DNA from: Clostridia bacterium
Lineage (GTDB): Bacteria; Bacillota; Clostridia; Oscillospirales; Acutalibacteraceae
Assembly (NCBI GenBank): GCA_017436225.1
Contig: JAFSDM010000042.1
Coordinates: 1 to 38,345, forward strand
Direction: 5' to 3'
Length of the DNA stretch: 38,345 bases
Shown here: in pieces, positions 9,030-16,852 of the stretch
Layout of the letters: each line of letters starts with the position of its first letter
How positions within the stretch are numbered: the stretch's first letter is position 1
The notes under the pieces: model-generated
Databases searched by the model: none
Told to the model about the DNA's origin: nothing
Seen by the model: the letters and a program-made list of their open reading frames with translations, nothing else
Position numbers and translations under genes: made by a program

Positions 9030-9065
9030 TGCATAAATATGCAGAATATGTAGAATAATTATGCA
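9030..9065. promoter_or_regulatory. Tandem ARG-box-like operators upstream of argG
   Basis: Two palindromic 14-mers, TGCATAAATATGCA (9030-9043) and AGAATAATTATGCA (9052-9065), have centres 22 bp apart. That is two helical turns and close to the 21 bp spacing of classical paired ARG boxes. They sit about 140-170 bp upstream of the promoter, so repression by looping with the box at 8885-8898 is possible, as known for Bacillus AhrC. The argR/ahrC gene is not in this window. Confidence 0.55.
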
Positions 9066-9093
9066 AAAATTAAAATATAAAATGGACATAAAA

Positions 9094-9134
9094 AATAACC
9101 ATATCAGAATATTTTTAGTTCTGTTATGGTTATT
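9094..9134 (-). terminator. Terminator after the EPS module
   Basis: A stem AATAACCATA/TATGGTTATT (9094-9103 with 9125-9134) has further AGAA/TTCT pairing inside. On the minus strand it is followed by TTATTTTTTATG. It lies about 58 bases after the stop of the dehydratase gene and separates this module from the arginine operon regulatory region. Confidence 0.7.
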
Positions 9135-9191
9135 AATATTTAATCTTTTTTATTTAAAGGATTCTGGCTTTTTTGTACCCTTTAAACCGTT

Positions 9192-11069
9192 TTAATGACT
9201 TAGCGCTACTGCACGGTTTACTTCCTCAGGAGTTTTAAACTCAGGAACAACACAATGAAGCATTTCAACGGTAGCCTCAGAGTCGTTTGAAAATGCATTT
9301 TCAAAAAGCTTTTGTAAATTACTTTTAAACAGATTGGACTCTATTGTTTGCTGATCCATAATGAAAATCTTTTTATTATAGGTTTCTTTAAGATTTTCGG
9401 TGCTAAGGAGTAATTCCTCATAAAGCTTTTCGCCCTGTCTGAGACCGCAAAACTCAATAGGCATATCAACATATGGCTCATAGCCATACATTTTAATAAG
9501 ATTTTCTGCAAGGGTTACAATCTTAACGGGCTCACCCATATCTAAAACAAAGGTTTCCCCGCCCTTGGACATTGTTCCCGCTTCAAGCACAAGCGAAACT
9601 GCTTCGGGAATGGTCATAAAGTAGCGTATTATTTCAGGGTGTGTTACGGTTACGGGTCCGCCCGCTTCAATCTGCTTAGTGAAAAGCGGAATCACCGAAC
9701 CGTTTGAGCCTAAAACATTACCAAATCTAACGGATGTGTATTTTGTGCCTTCATAGGTTTGCGACATATACTGCATCACCATTTCGCAAACACGTTTACT
9801 TGCGCCCATAACATTGGTTGGATTAACGGCTTTGTCGGTAGAAATGAGCACCATTTTGCCAACGTTATATTTGTGCGCAAGGTGGGCAATATTATATGTA
9901 CCCAAAACATTATTTTTAATAGCCTCTTCCGGATTGGTTTCCATTAAAGGAACATGCTTATGTGCAGCTGCATGGAAAATAATATCAAACTTATATTTTT
10001 CAAAGAGCAGACGCATTTTTTCCTTATCACGAACCGAGGCGATCTCAACACAAACCATATCACCAAAGCCATTACGAACAAGCTCTTGCTGAATATCATA
10101 GGCGTTATTTTCGTATATATCAACAATAACTACCTTCTTAGGGCGCATTGAAACTATTTGACGGCACAGCTCAGAGCCTATAGAACCGCCACCGCCGGTA
10201 ACAAGACAAACCTTATTATGAAGGTTCTGTGAAACCTGACTGTTTTCGATGCTTATAGCATCTCGGCCTAAGAGTTGCTCAACATTAATCGTATGTGCCT
10301 GCACAAAAAACGCCGAGCCTTGCTCAAGCTCCCCTATTGAAGGAATTATTCTTACATCACAGCCTGTACTGCTGCATATGGATAAAATGCGCCTTTTTCG
10401 ATCGGCGGGACAGGATGGAATTGCAAAAACAATCATTTTTATATTATGCTTTTTGCAAATTTCGGGCACAAGCATAACGGGACCGTAAACGTTGATATCG
10501 CAAATCTTTGTTGATATTAAATCCTTATCATCATCTACAAAGCAAACGGGTTTAAGACCGTTGCTTTTATCAACAGTAAGCTCATGATAAACCATTTTTC
10601 CGGTAAAGCCGGCGCCGACTATAAGGGTTGGAATGCCTTTATCATCCTCTGTCAGGTGCTTTATATAATAGTTTCTCAAGTAATTTTGGGCTATATGAAA
10701 TGCAATTACCATAGCAGACATAATAGCGCCAAGAAAAATCACACTGTACCCAAACTCAATTTTATATAACGGCGAAAAATTGAAAAGCAGTGCTACCACT
10801 AAATGTGAAACTAAGCCCGCTAAAATCACCCTTGTTGCAGTGCTGATTGGTTTTTCTAAAACCTTAGTTTTAAAGCAACCAAAAATAAGCAGACTTAAAG
10901 TTGTTATTACAACATAGCTTGCAGATGACAATGCAATATCTCTATAGCTGTAAGAACTGTATTTCGAAAAAAAACTGTACGCGGTAAAAAAGGAAAGAGC
11001 GCTTAATAGCATATCTACTATGACTATTGATGGAATTCTTAAAGAATTTACACGTCTAAATATATTCAA
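9192..11069 (-). CDS. Membrane nucleoside-diphosphate-sugar 4,6-dehydratase (CapD/WbpM/PglF family)
   Basis: Likely converts UDP-GlcNAc to a 4-keto-6-deoxy sugar nucleotide for capsule or EPS. The 625-residue protein has about four N-terminal membrane helices (roughly 12-36, 48-66, 80-98, 106-130), a first Rossmann motif VGAGFTG (151-157) and a catalytic extended-SDR domain with TGGGGSIGSE (291-300). The active-site segment STDKAVNPTNVMGASK (410-425) has the methionine (M421) that replaces tyrosine in this large-dehydratase subfamily, with K425 retained. The start is TTG, with AAAGGG upstream. It is the last gene of the cpsC-cpsD-cpsB cluster. The exact sugar is not decidable from sequence. 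Confidence 0.9.
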   Translation of the reverse strand: MNIFRRVNSLRIPSIVIVDMLLSALSFFTAYSFFSKYSSYSYRDIALSSASYVVITTLSLLIFGCFKTKVLEKPISTATRVILAGLVSHLVVALLFNFSPLYKIEFGYSVIFLGAIMSAMVIAFHIAQNYLRNYYIKHLTEDDKGIPTLIVGAGFTGKMVYHELTVDKSNGLKPVCFVDDDKDLISTKICDINVYGPVMLVPEICKKHNIKMIVFAIPSCPADRKRRILSICSSTGCDVRIIPSIGELEQGSAFFVQAHTINVEQLLGRDAISIENSQVSQNLHNKVCLVTGGGGSIGSELCRQIVSMRPKKVVIVDIYENNAYDIQQELVRNGFGDMVCVEIASVRDKEKMRLLFEKYKFDIIFHAAAHKHVPLMETNPEEAIKNNVLGTYNIAHLAHKYNVGKMVLISTDKAVNPTNVMGASKRVCEMVMQYMSQTYEGTKYTSVRFGNVLGSNGSVIPLFTKQIEAGGPVTVTHPEIIRYFMTIPEAVSLVLEAGTMSKGGETFVLDMGEPVKIVTLAENLIKMYGYEPYVDMPIEFCGLRQGEKLYEELLLSTENLKETYNKKIFIMDQQTIESNLFKSNLQKLFENAFSNDSEATVEMLHCVVPEFKTPEEVNRAVALSH

Positions 11070-11090
11070 ATCTATACCCTTTCTTGTTTT

Positions 11091-11798
11091 TTACAAACAT
11101 TTATTAAATATCTTCTCTGCATTTAACGTAAGCTTGTATGCAACATCTCTGCCCATTTTCTTTGTTATTGCCATATAAGCCTCTTTTAAAAGAGGGGGGC
11201 GCTTTTCGGTAGAGTGCATATCACTTGCAACAAAATCTACTAAATCTTCCTTCAAAAGCTGAAAGGCAGCCCTTTGATAGTCGCCCTTTATAAATGAGGA
11301 GGCATTGCACTGAACCAAAACCTCTCCATCAATTATTAACTGCTTTAACCTTTGAAATCCGGACATTTTAGCGTAGCGTTCAACGTGAGCCAACACTACC
11401 ATATAACCCGAATAACATATTTTTAAAATTTCATCTATCATTTCCTCAGTAATGGGTTCTCGGGGTAATTCTAAAAGTAACACCTTTGAATTATTAATGC
11501 TTAATAATCCCAATGAATCTATACGGGAAATGCCTTTAAAATATCTTACCTCAAAGCCACGTAAAATAGAAATTGGAATATTGTTTTGCTTAACGTAGTT
11601 GTTTAGCTGTAAAAATGCCTCATCCACAAGACTCATCTGATGCGAAAGCGAATGAAGGGCAGGATAAAAGTGCGGAGTGGCTATTAAGTTTTTAACACCG
11701 TTTTGAACTGCCGCGTTTAAAAGCTCTACCGACTGTTCAAAATTTTCAGGACCATCGTCAACACCGCACAGTATATGCGAATGAATATCGGTAAACAT
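11091..11798 (-). CDS. CpsB/YwqE-type PHP-domain tyrosine-protein phosphatase
   Basis: Manganese-dependent phosphatase that removes phosphate from the tyrosine cluster of the CpsD-type kinase. The PHP motifs are visible: DIHSHILCGVDDGP at 4-17, ATPHF near 40, HVERY in the middle, and a C-terminal SDMHS. At 235 residues it has the usual size. The start is an ATG two bases beyond the kinase stop with no clear Shine-Dalgarno, implying translational coupling to the kinase gene. This matches the standard cpsB-cpsC-cpsD regulatory set of Gram-positive capsule loci. Confidence 0.93.
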   Translation of the reverse strand: MFTDIHSHILCGVDDGPENFEQSVELLNAAVQNGVKNLIATPHFYPALHSLSHQMSLVDEAFLQLNNYVKQNNIPISILRGFEVRYFKGISRIDSLGLLSINNSKVLLLELPREPITEEMIDEILKICYSGYMVVLAHVERYAKMSGFQRLKQLIIDGEVLVQCNASSFIKGDYQRAAFQLLKEDLVDFVASDMHSTEKRPPLLKEAYMAITKKMGRDVAYKLTLNAEKIFNKCL

Positions 11799-11800
11799 AA

Positions 11801-12508
11801 TTAATAATAACCGTATTTTTTTGATTTAGATGAATATTTTTCGCCGGCCTCTGCACTGCCGTTGAGTATTACTCCAAGCAAATTAGCATCTGCAAATTTA
11901 AGTGCATCAACAGCCTTGCCAAAATCATCGTGGGTTGTTTGTCTATCCTGAACAACCATCACAATACCTTCGGTTTTTGCAGCTAAAACAACAGCGTCTG
12001 AAACTACGTTTACAGGCGGAGTATCAATTATAATATAATCGTATGTGAGCTTAAGCTCTTTAAGCAACAGACTCATATTATCAGAGCCTAAAAGCTCTGA
12101 TGGGTTAGGTGTTATAGGACCTGATGTCAATACATCAAAATTATCGTTAACCGATATAACAGATTCTGCAAACGAGGCAAAGCCAACCAAGACCGAGCTA
12201 AGTCCCTTTGAATTTTCTAAACGAAGCTTACGGTAAACGGTAGGTCTTCTAAGGTCGCCATCTATAAGCAATACCTTGCTGCCAAGCTGAGAAAAGGCAA
12301 TTGCCAGATTAATAGCACAGGTGGTTTTGCCTTCACCCGGGTGAGAGCTTGAAACCTCAAAAGCACGGCTACGGCTTTGCGAAAGTAAAAACATAAGGTT
12401 TGTTCTTACTGATTTATACGCCTCAACAACAGCAAACGGGGCGGTTCTGCCCGATTGTCCGGCGCTTTTTATACAATATTTTTTAGAATCAGAATTATTT
12501 CGCTTCAT
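11801..12508 (-). CDS. CpsD/CapB-type tyrosine-protein kinase (BY-kinase)
   Basis: Cytoplasmic autokinase that controls polymer length together with its membrane partner. The P-loop HPGEGKTT is at 56-63, Walker A' LLIDGDLRRP at 80-89 and Walker B IIIDTPPV at 159-166. The C-terminus ends in a tyrosine cluster (KYSSKSKKYGYY) expected to be phosphorylated. The 235-residue length fits the separate-subunit kinases of Firmicutes. It overlaps the cpsC-like gene by 14 bases, in agreement with their acting as one complex. Confidence 0.94.
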   Translation of the reverse strand: MKRNNSDSKKYCIKSAGQSGRTAPFAVVEAYKSVRTNLMFLLSQSRSRAFEVSSSHPGEGKTTCAINLAIAFSQLGSKVLLIDGDLRRPTVYRKLRLENSKGLSSVLVGFASFAESVISVNDNFDVLTSGPITPNPSELLGSDNMSLLLKELKLTYDYIIIDTPPVNVVSDAVVLAAKTEGIVMVVQDRQTTHDDFGKAVDALKFADANLLGVILNGSAEAGEKYSSKSKKYGYY

Positions 12509-13226
12509 ACCTTACTCTTTTCTCCTCTCTGGTTGCCATTTTGAAATTAGGCACACTGCCCAAAATCGGAATATCATATTTTTCGGCGAAATCCTTTTCG
12601 CCCTTAATTGTTTTATCCATAATAAAGAACAGAAAAGCTGCCGCAAAAACTAACGCCGCGCCACCAAAAGCGGCTGCAAAAACAAAGGTTGAGGTATTTG
12701 GATAATTTTTTACGGCGGTAGAGTTTGTATCCTCAAAAGCCTTAACATACGCATTTGGAAGGTATGTAATTAAGAACTCACCACCGCAATCGTATATTGT
12801 TTCGGCAATTTTTACTGCGTGCTCAGGGTCAGGGCAAGTAACCGTAACGTCTATAAAAAGCGAATCTACGCTACGCTGCGAAACATTAACCATTCCCTTT
12901 AGTTGCTTAGCAGTATAATCAAGCTTGGATTTTTCGGCTACTACTTCAAAAAAATCTTCTGCCTTAAAAATATCAACGTAGGTAAGAATAAGAGCGCGTG
13001 AAGCTGAAATATCGGTTGTTTTAATATCACCATCTTCATCACCTGTTTGGGAAGCAAAGCTACTGCTGTTAGCACCTATAAAAGAAATCTTTGCCTTATA
13101 GGTAGGAGTTGCAATATACTCACAAAAGATAAAGGCGCCCAAAGTAAAAACTATAGCAGCCATAATTATATAAATTAAACTTTTTTTCAATATGCTAAGT
13201 AAAGTGGATAAATTTATTTCGGTCAT
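12495..13226 (-). CDS. CpsC/Wzz-type chain-length and kinase-activator membrane protein
   Basis: Polysaccharide co-polymerase that activates the tyrosine kinase and helps set chain length. The 243-residue protein has a first membrane helix at about 16-37, an extracytoplasmic Wzz-type domain and a second helix at about 180-203. A short cytoplasmic tail follows (ILGSVPNF near 221-228), as found in kinase-activating forms. The ATG at 13226 has GGAGG six bases upstream. First gene of the module, with a promoter just upstream. Confidence 0.92.
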   Translation of the reverse strand: MTEINLSTLLSILKKSLIYIIMAAIVFTLGAFIFCEYIATPTYKAKISFIGANSSSFASQTGDEDGDIKTTDISASRALILTYVDIFKAEDFFEVVAEKSKLDYTAKQLKGMVNVSQRSVDSLFIDVTVTCPDPEHAVKIAETIYDCGGEFLITYLPNAYVKAFEDTNSTAVKNYPNTSTFVFAAAFGGAALVFAAAFLFFIMDKTIKGEKDFAEKYDIPILGSVPNFKMATREEKRVRYEAK

Positions 13227-13258
13227 ACGGTACCTCCAAAATAGTCATAATTTACTCT

Positions 13259-13287
13259 ATTATACTACAAACGCATCCATTACGCAA
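13259..13287 (-). promoter_or_regulatory. Promoter of the EPS module
   Basis: Minus strand TTGCGT (13282-13287), 17-base spacer, perfect TATAAT (13259-13264). The predicted start lies about 26 bases before the cpsC-like ATG. The rest of the divergent gap (13288-13397) is A/T-rich; I see no convincing promoter for the plus-strand gene there. Confidence 0.7.
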
Positions 13288-13397
13288 GTGTTTTTAACCC
13301 TTATTTTACACTTTTGCTCTTTAACCAACTATTAAAAACAATTTTATTGTTTTTTTGCAAATTTGTACAAACCATATCCGCAAAGGAGAGCTTTTAA

Positions 13398-14132
13398 ATG
13401 AAACGATTTTTAAACAGGGCTTTAACCGCCTTAATTAGCCTTTTAATATGCCTTGCCATATTTTTAACCGTTATGTTTTTAACCCTTTCGCCTTATAAAA
13501 CAAGCGAAATAGCCGTTACAAAGCAACAACAAGAAATTGGTTATTATACGCAAAGCATAAATATTTCAGCCTCGATTTTAATTGATATAGAAACCTGCCC
13601 TACCCTGTTTTTGGCAAAGCTTACCACTAAAAATCAAAAGATTACCATTTTCTGCAAGCCTAAAAAATGTATGTCGCAAACGGGTGAGAATGCAGAAGGC
13701 TTTAATAAATCCGAATACCAAAGGTATATTCGCCTTACGGCATTACAGCTTGATGATATTACAAACTATCTTGGAGGAATTGAGCTTGAAACCCCTTACG
13801 GACTGCCCTCCCCCGCCAACACAAATACTTTAATTGCCAAAGAGGAGCGCACCCTGGTATATGGTGCTTCGCTTAGCGCCCTAATTTGCAAAGAAAAGGA
13901 GCCTTCTGTAACTAAAATGGCATATTGCTGTTATGTTTTATCCGAGATATGTTTGAAATTTTTAAAAAACTGCGATACCGACTACTACAAATTTCTAAAA
14001 AACAATTCCGAAACCGATATTAGCTACGCCGATTTTTATGATAATTTTAAAGCCTTAAGAGATCCCATTAAATACACAGATTACATTTGCGTGAAAGGAA
14101 AGTGGCGAAACGGTGTGTTTTATATGCAGTAA
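13398..14132 (+). CDS. Membrane-anchored protein with a degenerate LCP-like domain
   Basis: No firm family assignment. The 244-residue protein has one N-terminal membrane helix (about 8-32) with the rest outside the cell. Residues 67-90 (LFLAKLTTKNQKITIF then KPKK) and 121-135 (ITNYLGGIELETPYG) follow the order of LytR-CpsA-Psr motifs (D-T-LLLVSLNPKTKKITLLSIPRD and ALGGVTVDVP). The lipid-phosphate-binding Arg-Asp is absent (KPKK instead), and the segment between motifs is shortened. It faces the EPS operon, consistent with a role in attaching or sensing cell-wall polymer. The ATG has GGAGAG upstream. It may be a non-catalytic LCP relative; this is inference from motif order. Confidence 0.6.
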   Translation: MKRFLNRALTALISLLICLAIFLTVMFLTLSPYKTSEIAVTKQQQEIGYYTQSINISASILIDIETCPTLFLAKLTTKNQKITIFCKPKKCMSQTGENAEGFNKSEYQRYIRLTALQLDDITNYLGGIELETPYGLPSPANTNTLIAKEERTLVYGASLSALICKEKEPSVTKMAYCCYVLSEICLKFLKNCDTDYYKFLKNNSETDISYADFYDNFKALRDPIKYTDYICVKGKWRNGVFYMQ

Positions 14133-14150
14133 TTTTACTATACAAAAAAC

Positions 14151-14187
14151 GGCGGGAAATGCTTCAAAATCATTTTCCGCCATTTTT
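14151..14187. terminator. Bidirectional terminator
   Basis: The stem GGCGGGAAATG (14151-14161) pairs with CATTTTCCGCC (14171-14181) with one wobble. A T run follows on the plus strand, and the complement of AAAAAAC follows on the minus strand. It serves both convergent genes, the LCP-like gene (plus) and the DUF896 gene (minus). Confidence 0.85.
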
Positions 14188-14194
14188 AAAAATT

Positions 14195-14428
14195 CTAGCT
14201 TAATTTATTCTTTTCGCTTTTGGTTTTTACCCTTTCGGTAAGCTTTTGCTTGTTGCCCTTATCATCTACAACATAGGTGTTTTCAAGCTGAGCTACAAGA
14301 CTACGCTTATAGGATTCAATGTATTCCCTTCTAAGCACTGCCTGTTCTTCCTTTTCCTCATCGGTAAGTCCTTCGGCCTTTTGCTTTCTTGCAAGCTCAT
14401 TTATTCTTTTGATTTTATCCTCAGTCAT
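14195..14428 (-). CDS. DUF896 family protein (YnzC-like)
   Basis: A 77-residue cytoplasmic protein of the DUF896 family, recognised from KIKRINELARKQKAEGLT near the N-terminus, EEQAVLRREYIESYKRSL in the middle and a VVDDKGN segment. Members fold as a short helical hairpin; the biochemical role is unknown. I place the start at the ATG at 14428, which overlaps the end of the dnaI-like gene by 8 bases (ATGACTGA). A longer frame would run through dnaI codons. The link to the helicase-loader gene suggests co-expression but does not prove a replication role. Confidence 0.88.
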   Translation of the reverse strand: MTEDKIKRINELARKQKAEGLTDEEKEEQAVLRREYIESYKRSLVAQLENTYVVDDKGNKQKLTERVKTKSEKNKLS

Positions 14429-15386
14429 TATTTCTACCTCTTTTAAATTCTTGTATTTTTTTCTGTTGACGCACATCACTTCCGCAGAATTTTTTAATAT
14501 CATAGCTACCAATAAGTCTTGATGCTACTCTGTTGTTGTATTTTAAGGCAATCTCTTCAACATCAAGATTTGTGCTTATAATGGTAGGCTTTGAGGTTAA
14601 AATTCTGCTGTTTATTATGTTGTAAATAGTCGCCTGAGAATAGGCGGTGGAAAATTCAGTTCCCAAATCATCTAAAATAAGAAGATCGCATTCCAAAACA
14701 TCATCTAAGATCGGGGTGTCGGAATTATAGGAAAAATGCTCCTTTTCCAGCTTTTGAATAAGGTTTTGAATTGGCGAATAAACAACGCCGAGTCCCTTTT
14801 CAAGTGCGGCAGAGGCTATTGCTAAGGAAAGATGTGTTTTGCCAAGTCCCGTTTGACCGAAAAACAAAAGACTTTTGGAGTTTTTGTTAATGTTTTTAGC
14901 ATATTCCTTTGCAAATTCAAAAATCTTTTCCATTGCAGTTTTGTTTTCGCCGTTATAATAATCAAGGTTAAAGTTTTCAAACCCGCTTTCGGCTATTGGC
15001 ATAGATGCCGAAAGTCCCGCAAAGGAAAGCTCCTTTGCCCTTTTTAAAACGCATTTGCAAAGGCTTGAGCCAACATAACCCGTATCAGAACAAACCGAGC
15101 AAAACGGCTCATAATCCTTAAGCTCTACCTTGGCTTTAAGGCGTTCTTGCTCCTTAACAAGAGCATTGAATTTAGTTTGAAGCGCCTCTAACCGCTCGGA
15201 ATTACCCGAAAGAGCGGTTATGCCTAAAAGACCGCCAAGCTGCATAAACTGCTGCTCAATTTCCTTTAACCTTGGCTCTTTATCCAGAATTTCTGCCTTT
15301 CTGCTTTCGTAAATTTTTTTGGCATTATTACCCTTTTGAAGGATTTCATCTAACGCCTTTTTTATATACTGTTTGTTATAACCCAT
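14421..15386 (-). CDS. dnaI: DnaI/DnaC-type replicative helicase loader
   Basis: AAA+ ATPase expected to load the replicative helicase. The 321-residue protein has an N-terminal coiled region (about 20-95), a cysteine cluster C96/C99/C110/C112 likely binding zinc as in Bacillus DnaI, Walker A GQTGLGKTH at 177-185 and Walker B LLILDD at 235-240. It starts with an ATG four bases after the dnaD-like stop, so the two are coupled. The gene symbol is by family role; phage-type DnaC relatives are an alternative, but the DnaD partner and absence of phage genes favour the chromosomal primosome. Confidence 0.9.
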   Translation of the reverse strand: MGYNKQYIKKALDEILQKGNNAKKIYESRKAEILDKEPRLKEIEQQFMQLGGLLGITALSGNSERLEALQTKFNALVKEQERLKAKVELKDYEPFCSVCSDTGYVGSSLCKCVLKRAKELSFAGLSASMPIAESGFENFNLDYYNGENKTAMEKIFEFAKEYAKNINKNSKSLLFFGQTGLGKTHLSLAIASAALEKGLGVVYSPIQNLIQKLEKEHFSYNSDTPILDDVLECDLLILDDLGTEFSTAYSQATIYNIINSRILTSKPTIISTNLDVEEIALKYNNRVASRLIGSYDIKKFCGSDVRQQKKIQEFKRGRNND

Positions 15387-15390
15387 AATT

Positions 15391-16344
15391 TTATTCTCCG
15401 TTAATTATTTGGTCCATAAGCGACCAATCTATACTACCTTCGATAGAATTTTTGGATTTTGACTTCTCTTTTGATGGCTTTTGAACCTCCGCTAAAGAGG
15501 CTGCTTCAAGCTCCTTCACGGTGGTAATGCCCTTTTTATTCCATTCGGTAAGAACCTTTTTTATGTATTTAACATTGTATTTTCCAAGCGAATCAACACA
15601 AGCATCATAGGCTTTTTTAAGAAGCTCGTCAGACATTTTCCACTCAATAACCGCTAAAACGGCGAGCTTTGCTTCAGTTTCGCTTGGTGAACGTGAATCA
15701 AGCCCAAATGCCCTTCGCATTTTGTTCCAAGCAGAACGGTTGTTGTTAAGCTGAACTATTCTCTGCTCAGCGGCGGATATGGTATCAATTCCATTTTCCG
15801 CCCAGTCACGGGCAACCCTTTCAATATAGGTAATATTAACCTTTTCTGCCTGTGCGGCGTGCTCTAAAATCATTAGGATTATTGATACATCTAAGCCTAA
15901 ATCATCATATATCCAAACCAAAACAGAGCTTTCGCTTTGCTTTAACATTCTACCGAATTTTTGTTGAGCTTCATTAAGCAAAAATGCAATTTCGGGTGAC
16001 TCCATTCCCCTGCGAGCTACTTCTTTTCTGTCGGGTTTTGGCGGCTTTGGCGGTGCTACCTTTACAGGTGTGGCAGCAACAGCGCCAGATGAAAAAGCGG
16101 CGCCTTCGTATTCAATAAAACCAAGCTCCGCCCAAAACATTAAGACATCGTTAATATCCTCTTCGCTTACGGCAAAGAATTCTGCCATTAAAGCTGGGTT
16201 AATCTCGGCATCGTAGGTGTGCCTTAAGCAATAAAGAATTACTCTGAGCTGTAAAGCCCCCGCCAATTTTATATGCGAATCTACTATTTCACTTGGTACC
16301 GGAAAGGGTGCGGTTTTAAAATCCTTACATACCTTAAATTTCAT
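15391..16344 (-). CDS. DnaD-domain primosome protein
   Basis: Replication-initiation protein related to DnaD/DnaB of Firmicutes. The 317-residue protein has an N-terminal winged-helix-like part (about 1-80) and two C-terminal DnaB_2/DnaD repeats (roughly 110-185 and 210-285, the second with IKKVLTEWNKKGITT, a family-like YIxxILxxWxxxGI motif). I chose ATG 16344: AGGAGA is 10 bases upstream, and the promoter at 16397-16425 lies downstream of the alternative start at 16470, which rules that start out. It forms an operon with dnaI and the DUF896 gene. Confidence 0.88.
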   Translation of the reverse strand: MKFKVCKDFKTAPFPVPSEIVDSHIKLAGALQLRVILYCLRHTYDAEINPALMAEFFAVSEEDINDVLMFWAELGFIEYEGAAFSSGAVAATPVKVAPPKPPKPDRKEVARRGMESPEIAFLLNEAQQKFGRMLKQSESSVLVWIYDDLGLDVSIILMILEHAAQAEKVNITYIERVARDWAENGIDTISAAEQRIVQLNNNRSAWNKMRRAFGLDSRSPSETEAKLAVLAVIEWKMSDELLKKAYDACVDSLGKYNVKYIKKVLTEWNKKGITTVKELEAASLAEVQKPSKEKSKSKNSIEGSIDWSLMDQIINGE

Positions 16345-16396
16345 TATGGCAGGTTCTCCTTTTTGAAAATTAGCCCAAAATAAGCCTAGTTTAATT

Positions 16397-16425
16397 AGTA
16401 TAACAAATTTAAAGCGTTTTGTAAA
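16397..16425 (-). promoter_or_regulatory. Promoter of the dnaD-dnaI-DUF896 operon
   Basis: Minus strand TTTACA (16420-16425), 17-base spacer, TATACT (16397-16402). The transcript would start near 16390, about 46 bases before the dnaD ATG. It fixes the start of the gene because a longer reading frame would extend through the promoter. Confidence 0.7.
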
Positions 16426-16476
16426 CCGAACAAATTTTGCACCTTTTGGCATTTTCAAGAAACAAAACACAACCTA

Positions 16477-16506
16477 TTGACAATAGTAGTTTTAATAAAT
16501 CTTAAT
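16477..16506 (+). promoter_or_regulatory. Possible promoter of the 54-residue gene
   Basis: Plus strand TTGACA (16477-16482), 18-base spacer, CTTAAT (16501-16506). The -10 is weak. It would give a leader of about 105 bases. An alternative weak match, TTGTGA with GATATA, lies closer to the gene near 16565-16595. Confidence 0.4.
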
Positions 16507-16616
16507 TCCACTAAATATGGTTGAACCGAAAATTTTTGAAGCTTTTTTTGTTTAGATTTACCTTTGTGAATATAACTCAGTATTTTGGATATACTCCCAA
16601 AAAGGAGGTATAAAAA

Positions 16617-16781
16617 ATGCAAAACAAAACACCCTATTTCCCACCCGATGCTTCAAACGAGCTTAACATTTACTTTGACACTCTTCCCAAAAACGTTCAG
16701 GAAACCATTATTCAGTCGCACTCGCCAATAAACTCCCTTGATGAGCTTAAAAGCATAGCGAATAACCTTATGGGAAAATAA
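16617..16781 (+). CDS. Small protein of 54 residues, unknown function
   Basis: A short frame with strong translation signals: AAAGGAGG lies 8 bases before the ATG and a hairpin terminator follows the stop. The protein begins MQNKTPYFPPDASNELNIYF and continues with an acidic, helix-prone segment (FDTLPKNVQETIIQS, SLDELKSIANNLM). There is no membrane segment, signal or cysteine. The codon pattern resembles the neighbours. I do not recognise a named family; similar small LPxxVQExIxQS proteins may occur in related Clostridia, but I cannot confirm this. It lies alone between the dnaD operon and the lysA operon end. Confidence 0.8.
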   Translation: MQNKTPYFPPDASNELNIYFDTLPKNVQETIIQSHSPINSLDELKSIANNLMGK

Positions 16782-16793
16782 TTTTTAAAAAGC

Positions 16794-16835
16794 AAAACCG
16801 CATCCGACTAGTGAAATCGGGTGCGGTTTTAAGCA
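16794..16835. terminator. Bidirectional terminator
   Basis: AAAACCGCATCCGA (16794-16807) pairs with TCGGGTGCGGTTTT (16817-16830) with one mismatch, with T-rich sequence on both outer sides. It ends the small-protein gene on the plus strand and the lon-engB-lysA operon on the minus strand. Confidence 0.85.
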
Positions 16836-16852
16836 TTTATTTTAAGTTTTAG

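Noticed and set aside
9192-11069. Epimerase/rhamnose-pathway RmlB or GalE annotation for the dehydratase
   Set aside because: The N-terminal membrane domain, second Rossmann motif and methionine in the active-site segment indicate the large CapD/WbpM-type enzymes.
13335-13357. Terminator-like AAAACAA/TTGTTTT hairpin before the LCP-like gene
   Set aside because: Short A/T-only stem, weak; position in front of a gene with no upstream plus-strand gene gives it no clear purpose.
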